A stretch of DNA of 64,000 bases from Zwartia panacis (GCF_030410395.1 NZ_JAUHHF010000001.1:186001-250000), one strand, 5' to 3'. Numbered from the stretch's first letter, positions 16,660 to 25,489 are shown. Translations and numbers: made by a program. Notes: generated by a model from the letters alone, not told the origin.

Positions 16660-17616
16660 ATGTCTCAAAAGTCTTTGCTGTTAGTGCTTGTATTTTTGAC
16701 CGAAGATCATCGTTCTCTTTTGTCAGAACATTTTGACGTGATTTACTTGCCTTACGAAAAATATGGCGGTGATCGATCATTTTGTATCGAAACCATGCGT
16801 GAACATGCGTCGCGAATCAAGTTCGTTTTGACCAACGGCGCGTTTGGTTTGAAAGATGCCGAAATGGCACGCATGCCCAAGCTCGAGTTCATCAGCACGT
16901 TAGGTGTCGGCCATGAAAGTGTTGATCTTGAGGCTGCTAAAAAAAGAGGCATTGTCGTTTGCAACACAGCGGGGACGAATGCGGAGGTTGTCGCAGATCA
17001 CACCATGATGTTGCTGCTTGCCACCATCAGGCGACTGCCATTCCTGAATCGCGAAGTGCGTAAAGGTTTATGGCGTGACGACGTTCCACGACCAAGACAT
17101 ATTTCAGGTAGAAAGATCGGTATCTTTGGTTTGGGTGCCGTGGGACAAAAAATCGCGACGCGTGCTCAAGCCTTTGAGATGCAGGTGGGTTATCACAGTC
17201 GTACCCGAAAGGACGAAACGGGGTACACGTATTTTTCAAACATTGAAGAACTGGCAACATGGTGTGATTTTCTGGTGCTTTGCGCCCCAGCAGGTCCCCA
17301 GACATTTCATATCGTAAATCGCAAAATTTTGGACATGCTGGGTCCTGAAGGTGTGTTGGTGAATGTTGCCAGAGGTGCCCTGGTCAATACAGAAGAACTT
17401 GTTGAAGCTATTCAGGCAAAGGCGATCGCAGGGGCTGCTCTGGATGTGTATGAGGGTGAGCCCAATTTGCCGCCCGCTCTAATCGATCTCGATGATGTGG
17501 TGATCACCCCTCATATTGCAGGTGTTTCTCCGGAGGCGATGCGCTCAGCGATAGACAGAGTCATTGAGAATTTGCAACGTCATATCGCTGGGCAAGCTTT
17601 GATATCGCCTATTTAG
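16660..17616 (+). CDS. D-isomer-specific 2-hydroxyacid dehydrogenase
   Basis: A 318-residue NAD-dependent D-2-hydroxyacid dehydrogenase. The cofactor motif GLGAVGQKI is near residue 150, followed by the catalytic Arg in NVARGALVN, Glu in the YEGEP segment and His in ITPHIAG. GTG (16654) and TTG (16657) codons lie just upstream, but AAGGA at 16646-16650 is best spaced for the ATG at 16660. The family interconverts 2-oxo acids and D-2-hydroxy acids such as glyoxylate/glycolate or hydroxypyruvate/glycerate. Its end overlaps the convergent enoyl-CoA hydratase gene by 8 bp. Confidence 0.9.
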   Translation: MSQKSLLLVLVFLTEDHRSLLSEHFDVIYLPYEKYGGDRSFCIETMREHASRIKFVLTNGAFGLKDAEMARMPKLEFISTLGVGHESVDLEAAKKRGIVVCNTAGTNAEVVADHTMMLLLATIRRLPFLNREVRKGLWRDDVPRPRHISGRKIGIFGLGAVGQKIATRAQAFEMQVGYHSRTRKDETGYTYFSNIEELATWCDFLVLCAPAGPQTFHIVNRKILDMLGPEGVLVNVARGALVNTEELVEAIQAKAIAGAALDVYEGEPNLPPALIDLDDVVITPHIAGVSPEAMRSAIDRVIENLQRHIAGQALISPI

Positions 17617-18385
17617 ATTTTTTCTCTTTCAAGAACTGACCCATGTACTGCTGTGGTTCACCAGTTTGAAAAGCTGCAGCAAACTCACTGATACTGTTTC
17701 GGATAGAGGTCTCCAGAGGCTCGTCTTCCCATTCTCGCATCATGCGTTTTTGTTGGGCGAGCACCTTGGGACCAAGTTCTGCGAGACCATCGGCGACACG
17801 CGCGATTTCTTGGTCTAGCGTATCGAGTTCGACCACCTTATCGAGCAATCCCCAAGAGAGCCCTTGCTGGGCATCGATAACTTCACCCGTCAGGAGCAAC
17901 CATGCCGCGCGCGACTGACCGATTAGCCGAGGCATGAGTGAAGCGTGAATGACGGAGGGGATGCCTACTTTGACCTCAGGCATGCCTAGCTTCGCAGCTG
18001 TCGATGCGATACGCAGGTCGCAGCAGAGGGCGAATTCAAGTCCGCCACCGAGTGTCCAACCTGGCACGCGAGCGATGACCGGCATGCGCAAGACACGGAC
18101 GGCTTCACACAATTGTCTGAGTTTGTCGATAAACACCCTGGCAGTTTGGTGATCAAGCGCAGCCATTTCCTTGATGTCGGCACCCGCAACAAAGGCTTTG
18201 TCGCCATGCCCACGCATGACCACGACTCGAACATCGTTGTTATTTTCGACCCAGGCTAATGCCTCGATCAGGCCATTCATGACAGGCGTGCTCAAAATAT
18301 TCAGGCTGCCTGCCTGTTGAATGGATACGGTCGCAACACCTTTAGTCGATACGTTGACTGTAGCAAACTGATTCTCAAACATCAT
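17609..18385 (-). CDS. Enoyl-CoA hydratase/isomerase family protein
   Basis: A 258-residue crotonase-fold protein. The oxyanion-hole segments are present (KAFVAGADIKEMA near residue 65 and GWTLGGGLEFALCCDLRIA near residue 108), followed by MPEVKVGIPS, where one catalytic Glu usually lies. The family hydrates or isomerises enoyl-CoA esters and some members decarboxylate or hydrolyse CoA esters. It converges on the hydroxyacid dehydrogenase gene and may end the same catabolic route, but no CoA ligase is adjacent. An alternative ATG is the second codon. Confidence 0.87.
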   Translation of the reverse strand: MMFENQFATVNVSTKGVATVSIQQAGSLNILSTPVMNGLIEALAWVENNNDVRVVVMRGHGDKAFVAGADIKEMAALDHQTARVFIDKLRQLCEAVRVLRMPVIARVPGWTLGGGLEFALCCDLRIASTAAKLGMPEVKVGIPSVIHASLMPRLIGQSRAAWLLLTGEVIDAQQGLSWGLLDKVVELDTLDQEIARVADGLAELGPKVLAQQKRMMREWEDEPLETSIRNSISEFAAAFQTGEPQQYMGQFLKEKKSK

Positions 18386-18421
18386 TCTTTTGTCACCTGA
18401 TTTTATGTGGTCATGTATTGG

Positions 18422-19654
18422 TTAAATCAAATGAAGCAGCCAGCCCGTTAAACCTCCGACCATCACTACGAGCCATGGCGGGAGTTTCCAGAACATCAGC
18501 GCGACAAAGGCGATCAGTGCCAGGCAAAAATCCTGTGTACTGAGGATCGCGCTTGTCCAGACTGGCTGATACAGTGCGGCGAGTAACAAGCCCACGACAG
18601 ATGCATTGATGCCGCTCAGTGCTGCTTGCGTGCGTAGGTTTTGACGGAGTTGTTCCCAGAATGGCAGGGCACCTACGACTAATAAGAAAGAGGGAATAAA
18701 AATCGCGATCAGTGCGATCAGTCCGCCTGCCCAACCGCTGGGAGCACTCGTCATGGAGGCGCCGAGAAACGCGGCGAACGTAAAAAGGGGTCCTGGCATG
18801 GCTTGAGTGGCGCCGTATCCAGCCAGAAAAACTTGTTCCTCTACCCAGCCCGTCGGCACAACCTCGGTCTGCAGCAGTGGAAGGACGACATGACCACCAC
18901 CAAACACCAGAGAGCCTGCACGGTAAAAGGCATCCACGATGGCCAAGGTCTGACCAGGCATTGCTTCGGAGGCCAGTGGCAAGAGGATTAACAAGATAAA
19001 AAAGAGAGCAAGCCAGAGACTTCCCGTTCGCCGTGAGATCTGAATGGGAAGAGGATCGTGTGGGGCAAGCTGAGCAGGTTTGAATAGGGCTACACCCGAG
19101 ATTCCAGCCACAATGATCACGCCTACTTGAGCCCAAACCGACGGCATGAGCAGTACGGCGCAAGTGGCGAGCATCATGATCGAGATGCGTTTTTCATCTG
19201 TACACAGACTGCGAGCCATGCCCCAGACTGCTTGCGCCACAACCGCCACCGCGACGATTTTTAAACCATGAAGTGCTCCGGCCGAGAAACTGTTGCCGGC
19301 ACTTGAGATCCCAATCGCAAAGAGAATCAGCACGATTGCCGAGGGAAGGGTAAAACCCGCCCAGGCTGCAAGTGCGCCAGCGTAGCCTGCTCTCGAAAAA
19401 CCTAGTGCGATGCCGACCTGACTGCTGGCTGGTCCTGGGAGAAACTGACAGAGCGCGACGAGATCTGCATAACTTCGGTCGCTGAGCCATTGTCGACGTG
19501 TGACGAACTCTTCTCGAAAATATCCCAGATGGGCGACGGGTCCTCCGAAAGAAGTCAGCCCAAGTCTGAGGAAAATCAGAAAGACTGTCCAGACGGAGCG
19601 GTTATTGGAGCGTTTTTCGGATCGGTTTTCGTTTGATGGGGGAGATGTTGTCAT
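18422..19654 (-). CDS. chrA: ChrA-type chromate efflux transporter
   Basis: A 410-residue inner-membrane CHR-superfamily transporter with two homologous halves (long-chain form). The N-terminal half carries the conserved FGGPVAHLGYFREEFV and LPGPASSQVGIALG, and the second half carries FGGGHVVLPLL and GPLFTFAAFLGA. Family members export chromate; some relatives may move other oxyanions such as sulfate, so a link to the neighbouring selenium genes through oxyanion handling is conceivable but unsupported. It is divergent from egtD, with a 117-bp gap. Confidence 0.88.
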   Translation of the reverse strand: MTTSPPSNENRSEKRSNNRSVWTVFLIFLRLGLTSFGGPVAHLGYFREEFVTRRQWLSDRSYADLVALCQFLPGPASSQVGIALGFSRAGYAGALAAWAGFTLPSAIVLILFAIGISSAGNSFSAGALHGLKIVAVAVVAQAVWGMARSLCTDEKRISIMMLATCAVLLMPSVWAQVGVIIVAGISGVALFKPAQLAPHDPLPIQISRRTGSLWLALFFILLILLPLASEAMPGQTLAIVDAFYRAGSLVFGGGHVVLPLLQTEVVPTGWVEEQVFLAGYGATQAMPGPLFTFAAFLGASMTSAPSGWAGGLIALIAIFIPSFLLVVGALPFWEQLRQNLRTQAALSGINASVVGLLLAALYQPVWTSAILSTQDFCLALIAFVALMFWKLPPWLVVMVGGLTGWLLHLI

Positions 19655-19771
19655 GATTATGAGTACCCAAAGTATCTAGGTGATTATGCCTCAGCTCGTG
19701 TCTGTAAATGAAGGGTTGAGTCAAGCGTGTTATGGTTTCACACACTTAAGTGAGCTTTCCGGAGCAGTGGC

Positions 19772-20749
19772 ATGACCCAGCGGATCCCGAGTTTTTACAA
19801 GACCTTTGAAATTGATCCCGCTGCGGTGGTGGCCGAGTTAGAGTCGGGCCTGTGCTCGCCGCATGCACATTGCTCACCAAAATATTTCTACAACGCTTTG
19901 GGTTCAACCTTGTTTGAGGCCATTACGCATTTGCCTGAGTATTACCCGACGCGTACCGAAGCCAGCATTTTTACTGAACACGCCAATGAGATTCACCGTC
20001 ATATCCCTCTCCAAGCTGCGTGGATCGATCTGGGAGCCGGGAGTTGTCAAAAAGCAGTGAGCCTGTTCGCTGGAACGACACCTGGGATGTATGTGGCGGT
20101 AGACATCTCGCTGGATTATTTGACGGGTACGCTGATTCAACTGCAGCGCAGTCACCCGACGCTCGAAATGGTTGGCGTGGGGATGGACTTTTCCTCATCT
20201 CTTGATTTCCCTGCAGTACTCGCTAGTCAGTTCACTGAACGTCCGGTCTTTGCTTTTTATCCGGGGTCAAGCCTTGGCAACTTTACGCCCTCGGAGGCGC
20301 AGAAGTTTTTAGGTCGAGTGTCTCACGTTTGTCAAAACGCTCAAACTGGTTCTGGTTTACTGATCGGGATAGATTTGGTGAAGTCCAGACAAGTTCTTGA
20401 GCTTGCTTACGATGATGAACTGGGTGTGACCGCAGCATTCAATTTGAATGTCTTGAGACATATCAACACCTTATTGGGAACCAATTTTGATGTGCGTGAC
20501 TGGCGCCATAAGGCTTTATTTAACGAAGCAGAGTCTCGAATCGAGATGCACTTGATCGCCCGCCATGCTCTCACTGTGCGCTGGGGCAGTCGGTCGCGTG
20601 ATTTTCAGGCAGGAGAGGGTATCCATACTGAAAATTCCTACAAGTGGACGATTCCCGACTTTGATTCGCTTCTGAAGTCTGCAGGATTCTCAGAAACAAA
20701 ATACTGGACGGATCCCCAACAGCAGTTTGCCGTGTTTTGGGCGAGTTAA
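19772..20749 (+). CDS. egtD: L-histidine N-alpha-methyltransferase (hercynine synthase, EgtD)
   Basis: A 325-residue SAM-dependent enzyme that trimethylates the alpha-amino group of histidine to give hercynine. EgtD features are clear: the N-terminal SPKYFYNALGSTLFEAIT segment and PEYYPTRTE, the SAM-binding IDLGAGSCQKA, and YVAVDISLDYL. The length matches the family (about 320). It converges on senA with a 2-bp gap. Hercynine is the common precursor of ergothioneine and selenoneine; the neighbouring senABC genes point to selenoneine, although hercynine could also feed a sulfur branch elsewhere in the genome. Confidence 0.95.
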   Translation: MTQRIPSFYKTFEIDPAAVVAELESGLCSPHAHCSPKYFYNALGSTLFEAITHLPEYYPTRTEASIFTEHANEIHRHIPLQAAWIDLGAGSCQKAVSLFAGTTPGMYVAVDISLDYLTGTLIQLQRSHPTLEMVGVGMDFSSSLDFPAVLASQFTERPVFAFYPGSSLGNFTPSEAQKFLGRVSHVCQNAQTGSGLLIGIDLVKSRQVLELAYDDELGVTAAFNLNVLRHINTLLGTNFDVRDWRHKALFNEAESRIEMHLIARHALTVRWGSRSRDFQAGEGIHTENSYKWTIPDFDSLLKSAGFSETKYWTDPQQQFAVFWAS

Positions 20750-20751
20750 GT

Positions 20752-21903
20752 TCAGAGTGAATGGTGACAAACCCTGAAACCAGAGTAGATGTCGCGGCGC
20801 TCGGGTGTGAAAAAGTTGCGGTAATGCACATTGCGTAAATATGGGTGAGTCGCCCGTGCAGCGCCGCGTAGGACTTTTCGTGAACCAAACCAAGGCGCGG
20901 AATATTCGACGTAGGGGTGGGGCGTAAAGCCCTCGAAAGGTTCGAACGTGTCCGATGTCCATTCCCAGACATCGCCCCATTGGAAATTTTGTAGTGTGCG
21001 AGCAGCGTAGTCCCATTGGGCCTCGGTCGGGAGGCTGCACTGTGCCCAGCGGCAATAGGCTTGAGCGTCGTCCCAGGAGATGTGTTGGGCGCATGCTTCG
21101 GGATTGATAGGTTCCCAAGTGCCGAAGGTATTGATTTCATAAGGTACTGAGCCAGTCTGCGCCTTCGAGGGTTGGACATAGAGTGGCAATCGGTGTCCTG
21201 TTGACTCGACGAAATCGAGATACTCTCTCCAAGTCACCGGTTGCAGCGCAATGGCAAAAGATTCGAGCCTGGTTGTGCGTTCTCCGACTTCGTTATCAAA
21301 ACAAAACGACCGACCCGCCAAACCACTCCAGTTTGTCCCCATTTTCCAGTCGGTCGCTGTGAGCTGACTCATCCCCTGCGGATAGACATTAGGGTGTGAG
21401 GCCCATTGGGTCTCAAATGGAATCCCCAAGGCTTGGGCCATATAGGTACTGGCCTCCAGGTGCATCGCTTCATGTTGCAGTGCAAGCCAGTAAAAATAAA
21501 GTGCAGCTGAACCATCGGTTTCTTTTTCTAAAGTCACTAGTGTTGTATCAAGTGTCTTTCTCAGATAGTCCAAGCATTGCTCAGTTTTTAGGAGAGGGAG
21601 GGTCCAGCGCAGATCATGGGCGACTTGTGTACTGTCATACCATTGATCAGCCGAGTTGACGATCGAGGGTGCACGTTGGTGTTTGATGTCCTGAAAGACG
21701 CCGCGCTCCCTTTGTAGATTGCGCGCGATCCAATATTCCTGAAACCAGGCGAGGTGGCCTAATTCCCAGAGTGGAGGATTAAACTCATCCTCCAAAGGAA
21801 CCGTGAGTACACTGGCTCGCTGATAGCAGGCAAAAGCCTCGAGCGTATGCGCGCGCAGAGTTTTAAGCCCTCGAGCCAATATGTGTACTTCTGCTTGTCT
21901 CAT
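20752..21903 (-). CDS. senA: Selenoneine synthase SenA (EgtB-like mononuclear iron enzyme)
   Basis: A 383-residue protein with a DinB-like N-terminal domain and a C-terminal formylglycine-generating-enzyme (FGE-sulfatase) domain, the EgtB architecture. Probable iron ligands are His50 (ELGHLAWF), His144 and His148 (HEAMHLE). The C-terminus has the fold signature DIYSGFRVC. EgtB joins a thiol to hercynine; the SenA branch uses a selenosugar instead, giving selenoneine after C-Se cleavage. The SenA call rests on adjacency to senB and senC and the absence of egtA, egtC and egtE. On domain content alone EgtB would be equally valid. It is divergent from senB with only 21 bp between. Confidence 0.85.
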   Translation of the reverse strand: MRQAEVHILARGLKTLRAHTLEAFACYQRASVLTVPLEDEFNPPLWELGHLAWFQEYWIARNLQRERGVFQDIKHQRAPSIVNSADQWYDSTQVAHDLRWTLPLLKTEQCLDYLRKTLDTTLVTLEKETDGSAALYFYWLALQHEAMHLEASTYMAQALGIPFETQWASHPNVYPQGMSQLTATDWKMGTNWSGLAGRSFCFDNEVGERTTRLESFAIALQPVTWREYLDFVESTGHRLPLYVQPSKAQTGSVPYEINTFGTWEPINPEACAQHISWDDAQAYCRWAQCSLPTEAQWDYAARTLQNFQWGDVWEWTSDTFEPFEGFTPHPYVEYSAPWFGSRKVLRGAARATHPYLRNVHYRNFFTPERRDIYSGFRVCHHSL

Positions 21904-21924
21904 AATTCTTGCTAACCTCTTGTT

Positions 21925-22905
21925 ATGTCTATTTTACCCAAGCCTACACTGTTGAATGTTGTGATTGTCAGTCCTGCGCTGGCAGCGGCGAACAATGGCA
22001 ACTGGCAGACTGCCCAGCGCTACGCCAGACTACTGCGCGCGTTTTGCCGCGTCAGGATTGTGCAGCGATGGGATGGCAGTGAAAGCGATGATGTCATGAT
22101 CGCTCTGCATGCACGACGCAGCTATGAGTCGATCGCACAGTGGCATGTGCGCCACGGAACGCGCGGTTTGATTGTCGTTCTCACAGGTACGGATTTGTAT
22201 CGCGATATTCAGAGCGATCCGCAGGCGCAGCAATCGCTTCGCTGGGCGCATACGCTTGTTGTGTTGCAGTCTGAAGGGGTGCAAGCTGTGCCGGAGTCCT
22301 TTCAAGCAAAAACAGTCGTCGCTTTTCAGTCGACAACAACGCGTCAAACACTTCGCAAAACGCCAAGATATTTACGCGCGATTATGGTGGGTCATCTGCG
22401 TCCCGAAAAATCGCCTCGAACCTTTTTTCAGGCAGCCCGTCAGTTGGCATCGCATGGTGATATCCAGCTTCAGCACGTGGGTGGCGAACATGATCCCGAG
22501 CTCGCACAACTCGCGCATCAAACTGCTGCAGAATGCCCAAATTATGTTTTCCTCGGTGCCCGTTCACACGAGGCGACGCGAAGACTGATCCAGCGTGCGC
22601 ATGTTCTGGTTCACCCGAGCGTGATGGAAGGTGGAGCGCATGTCGTCATGGAAGCCATATGCAGCGGTGTTCCAGTGGTTGCTTCCCGCATCCCCGGCAA
22701 CGAGGGCATGCTCGGTCATGATTACGCTGGTTTTTTTCCGACAGAGGATGCGGCGGCTTTAGCTGAAGTTTTGCTGCGTTTGCGCCGTGACGCTTCGTTT
22801 TATGCTCAATTAATGGCTCAGTGCGCCTTGAGAGCCCCCTTGTTTGCACCCGCCCGTGAGCAAGAGCGTTTGATTACAATCGTCCAACAGTCTTTTTTGT
22901 CTTAA
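21925..22905 (+). CDS. senB: Selenosugar synthase SenB (GT-B glycosyltransferase family)
   Basis: A 326-residue GT-B-fold glycosyltransferase matching the group once described as TIGR04348. The N-terminal PALAAANNGNWQTAQRYARLL and the nucleotide-sugar binding EGGAHVVMEAICSGVPVV near residue 238 are visible. Characterised SenB forms a Se-glycoside from a UDP-sugar and selenophosphate, the first dedicated C-Se bond of selenoneine synthesis. The gene heads an operon with senC (17 bp downstream) and a transporter gene. No ribosome-binding site is visible in the very short leader. Confidence 0.9.
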   Translation: MSILPKPTLLNVVIVSPALAAANNGNWQTAQRYARLLRAFCRVRIVQRWDGSESDDVMIALHARRSYESIAQWHVRHGTRGLIVVLTGTDLYRDIQSDPQAQQSLRWAHTLVVLQSEGVQAVPESFQAKTVVAFQSTTTRQTLRKTPRYLRAIMVGHLRPEKSPRTFFQAARQLASHGDIQLQHVGGEHDPELAQLAHQTAAECPNYVFLGARSHEATRRLIQRAHVLVHPSVMEGGAHVVMEAICSGVPVVASRIPGNEGMLGHDYAGFFPTEDAAALAEVLLRLRRDASFYAQLMAQCALRAPLFAPAREQERLITIVQQSFLS

Positions 22906-22922
22906 CCCCCCCAAGGAATCTC

Positions 22923-23972
22923 ATGAAATCACTCGAGCCCCGCCTAACTTCACTGTCGCACGGTGGCGGTTGTGGATGCAAAATTGCTCCGGCCGTCTTG
23001 TCCGAGATTTTGAAGGGCACCCTTCAGATGCCGATTCCCAAAGAGTTGATGGTGGGTATCGCGACCGCTGACGACGCTGCGGTTTATCGTTTAAACGATG
23101 AACAGGCTTTGATCGCAACAACGGATTTTTTTATGCCGATCGTAGATGATCCGCATGAGTTCGGCCGCATTGCCGCAACGAATGCCATCAGCGATGTCTA
23201 TGCGATGGGGGGGCGTCCGATTTTGGCATTGGCGTTGGTTGGCATGCCGATCAATGTGCTCTCAACCGAGACGATCGGTAAAGTTCTCGAAGGTGGCGCT
23301 TCGGTTTGTCGCGCGGCTGGAATACCGATTGCGGGTGGTCACACAATCGACTCAGTCGAGGCGATTTATGGACTCGTTGTGCTGGGCCTCGTGCATCCCG
23401 ACCGTGTCAAGCGTAACGATGGCGCGCGCAAGGGCGATGTGATGATTTTGGGCAAGCCTGTTGGTGTGGGTATCTTGTCAGCGGCTTTAAAAAAGGAGGC
23501 GCTTGATGAGGCCGGATACGCTTCAATGATCCACAATACGACCAAACTGAATACGCCCGGTCCTGAGCTCGCCGAGCTCGAAGGCGTGCATGCCTTAACC
23601 GATGTGACGGGTTTTGGTCTGGCCGGACACGCCCTTGAAATTGCCCGTGGTGCCGACTTGACTGCCCAGATTAAATGGGCCGATGTGCCTTTGTTGCCGG
23701 GTGTGACTGATTTGATCAAGGCTGGAATGGTAACTGGAGCCTCAGGTCGCAATTGGGATGGCTATGGTCAAGACGTCAGTCTCGCGGTCAACTTGGGTGC
23801 AGAATGTAAAACCCTGCTGACCGACCCTCAAACCAGTGGCGGCTTGCTGGTGTGTTGTGCACCTGAAGCGGTGCAGGATGTGCTGGCGATCTTTAAAAAG
23901 CATGACTTCGGGCATGCCAGCGTGATTGGCCAGATTACCGAAAAGCAAGCTGCGCGTCTCGTGGTGGTCTGA
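22923..23972 (+). CDS. senC: Selenide, water dikinase (SelD / SenC)
   Basis: A 349-residue selenophosphate synthetase that makes selenophosphate from selenide and ATP. The catalytic loop GGGCGCK contains Cys17, Cys19 and Lys20, corresponding to the E. coli SelD Cys17 and Lys20; the residue is Cys, not selenocysteine. The AIR-synthase-like domain shows DDAAVYRL and the GRIAATNAISDVYAMGG segment, and the C-terminus has LLTDPQTSGGLLV. Position directly behind senB marks it as the selenophosphate source for SenB. It may also supply selenophosphate for selenoproteins or seleno-tRNA if those pathways exist elsewhere. Confidence 0.92.
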   Translation: MKSLEPRLTSLSHGGGCGCKIAPAVLSEILKGTLQMPIPKELMVGIATADDAAVYRLNDEQALIATTDFFMPIVDDPHEFGRIAATNAISDVYAMGGRPILALALVGMPINVLSTETIGKVLEGGASVCRAAGIPIAGGHTIDSVEAIYGLVVLGLVHPDRVKRNDGARKGDVMILGKPVGVGILSAALKKEALDEAGYASMIHNTTKLNTPGPELAELEGVHALTDVTGFGLAGHALEIARGADLTAQIKWADVPLLPGVTDLIKAGMVTGASGRNWDGYGQDVSLAVNLGAECKTLLTDPQTSGGLLVCCAPEAVQDVLAIFKKHDFGHASVIGQITEKQAARLVVV

Positions 23973-23974
23973 GT

Positions 23975-25489
23975 ATGACAGGGCGCTCCCTGCTCAGCGG
24001 AGCACTTGTCGCGCTCTGTGTGATGTTCATGCAGAGCGCCTTGTCCGCGCCCTTTGTCGTCGGTTCCAAGCGATTCACTGAGTCTTTTATCCTCGGTGAA
24101 ATTGTTGCCCAAACGGTCCGCGAGGCGGGTGACGTCGATGTTGAGTTGAAATCTGGCATGGGTAACACCAGTATTCTGCTCGCGGCGCTCAGAAGCGGCG
24201 AGATCGATGTGTACCCTGAGTACACCGGTACCATTACACGTGAAATTCTCAAGACTGATCGAGCACTGACGCTGGATCAGATCAATGACAAACTGGCGCC
24301 AATGGGTTTGCGCGCAGCCATTCCGCTCGGCTTTAACAATTCCTATGTGCTGGCGATGCGTAGTGATCTCGCGCGCCAACTGGATATCAAAACGATTTCA
24401 GATCTGAGGCGGCATCCCTCACTTGTCTTGGGCTTATCCCATGAATTTATCGGACGAGCGGATGGATGGCGGGGACTGACGCAGGCGTATGATTTGGGCG
24501 CGCTCAAGCCTCGTGGTCTGGATCATGGGCTAGCCTATGAGGCGATCGCAGCAAAAAAAATTGATCTGGTCGATGCCTATGGCACTGATTCAAAGCTTTC
24601 ACGCTATGCACTAACTGCGCTGGATGATGATCGACAGTTTTTTCCAAGCTATGAGGCAGTGCTACTGTTTCGAGCCGATGTTCCCGAGAGGTTTCCGCGG
24701 GCCTGGCAAGCGCTTCAGAACCTTGAGCAATCTATTTCTCAAAGTACCATGCTCGCACTGAATACGCGGGCTGAAATCGATAAACAAAGTTTTCCGAATG
24801 TTGCCAGGCAATTTCTGGAAACCAAAAAAAAAGGCGTGACATCAGTCGATACCCAGGCTGTGAGTTTTATGAAGTTTTTATTCGGTCCTGATTTCTGGCG
24901 TTTGTCTGGACAGCATTTATTCCTTGTTTTGAGTTCACTCGCGCTTGCCACGCTGATTGGGATTCCTCTGGGAGTATTGTGTTTTTATGCACCTCGCCTG
25001 GGCCAGCTGGTGCTCGCAATCACAAGCGTGATACAAACCATTCCTTCGCTTGCTATCTTGGCATTTCTCATCACGCTGCTTGGCACAATTGGCATCGTGC
25101 CGGCGATTGTGGCGCTGTTTCTGTATGCGTTGTTACCGATCGTGCAGAACACGCATGCGGGGCTCAAGGAGATTCCCTCATCGATGCGTCAAGCTGCGAC
25201 AGCCTTGGGTATTTCTGACAGTCAACGGTTGTGGTTGATCGAGTTACCCTTGGCCCGTAGTCTGATAATTTCAGGTATAAAAATTTCAGCCGTTCTTTGT
25301 GTGGGAACGGCGACGATCGCGGCCTTTATCGGGGCAGGTGGTTATGGAGAGAGAATCGTTCAGGGCTTGGCTCTGAATAATACCCAGTTGCTTCTTGCAG
25401 GCGCCATTCCCGCCGCAGGCTTGGCGTTGCTGATGCAAGGCGGATTTTTTCTCTTGGAAAAACACTGGTCTCCGGGCTCAAAGGGTTGA
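23975..25489 (+). CDS. Fused betaine-type binding protein/permease of an ABC importer (possible hercynine/ergothioneine/selenoneine transporter)
   Basis: A 504-residue fusion: signal peptide (cleavage near residue 25, LSAPF), an OpuC/ProX-type ligand-binding domain (about 26-295; VGSKRFTESFILGE, YPEYTGT), then a permease domain (about 312-490) with the EAA loop near 401-425. The family imports quaternary amines such as glycine betaine, choline and, in EgtU, ergothioneine. The order here is binding domain then membrane domain, the reverse of Helicobacter EgtU. It starts 2 bp after senC, so translation is probably coupled; a trimethylated histidine derivative is an attractive ligand. No cognate ATPase gene is adjacent. 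Its end overlaps the convergent CoA transferase gene by 12 bp. Confidence 0.85.
   Translation: MTGRSLLSGALVALCVMFMQSALSAPFVVGSKRFTESFILGEIVAQTVREAGDVDVELKSGMGNTSILLAALRSGEIDVYPEYTGTITREILKTDRALTLDQINDKLAPMGLRAAIPLGFNNSYVLAMRSDLARQLDIKTISDLRRHPSLVLGLSHEFIGRADGWRGLTQAYDLGALKPRGLDHGLAYEAIAAKKIDLVDAYGTDSKLSRYALTALDDDRQFFPSYEAVLLFRADVPERFPRAWQALQNLEQSISQSTMLALNTRAEIDKQSFPNVARQFLETKKKGVTSVDTQAVSFMKFLFGPDFWRLSGQHLFLVLSSLALATLIGIPLGVLCFYAPRLGQLVLAITSVIQTIPSLAILAFLITLLGTIGIVPAIVALFLYALLPIVQNTHAGLKEIPSSMRQAATALGISDSQRLWLIELPLARSLIISGIKISAVLCVGTATIAAFIGAGGYGERIVQGLALNNTQLLLAGAIPAAGLALLMQGGFFLLEKHWSPGSKG

Noticed and set aside
20752-21903. Call as plain EgtB for ergothioneine synthesis
   Set aside because: Domains would allow it, but senB and senC lie directly beside it and no egtA, egtC or egtE is present; SenA is the better fit.
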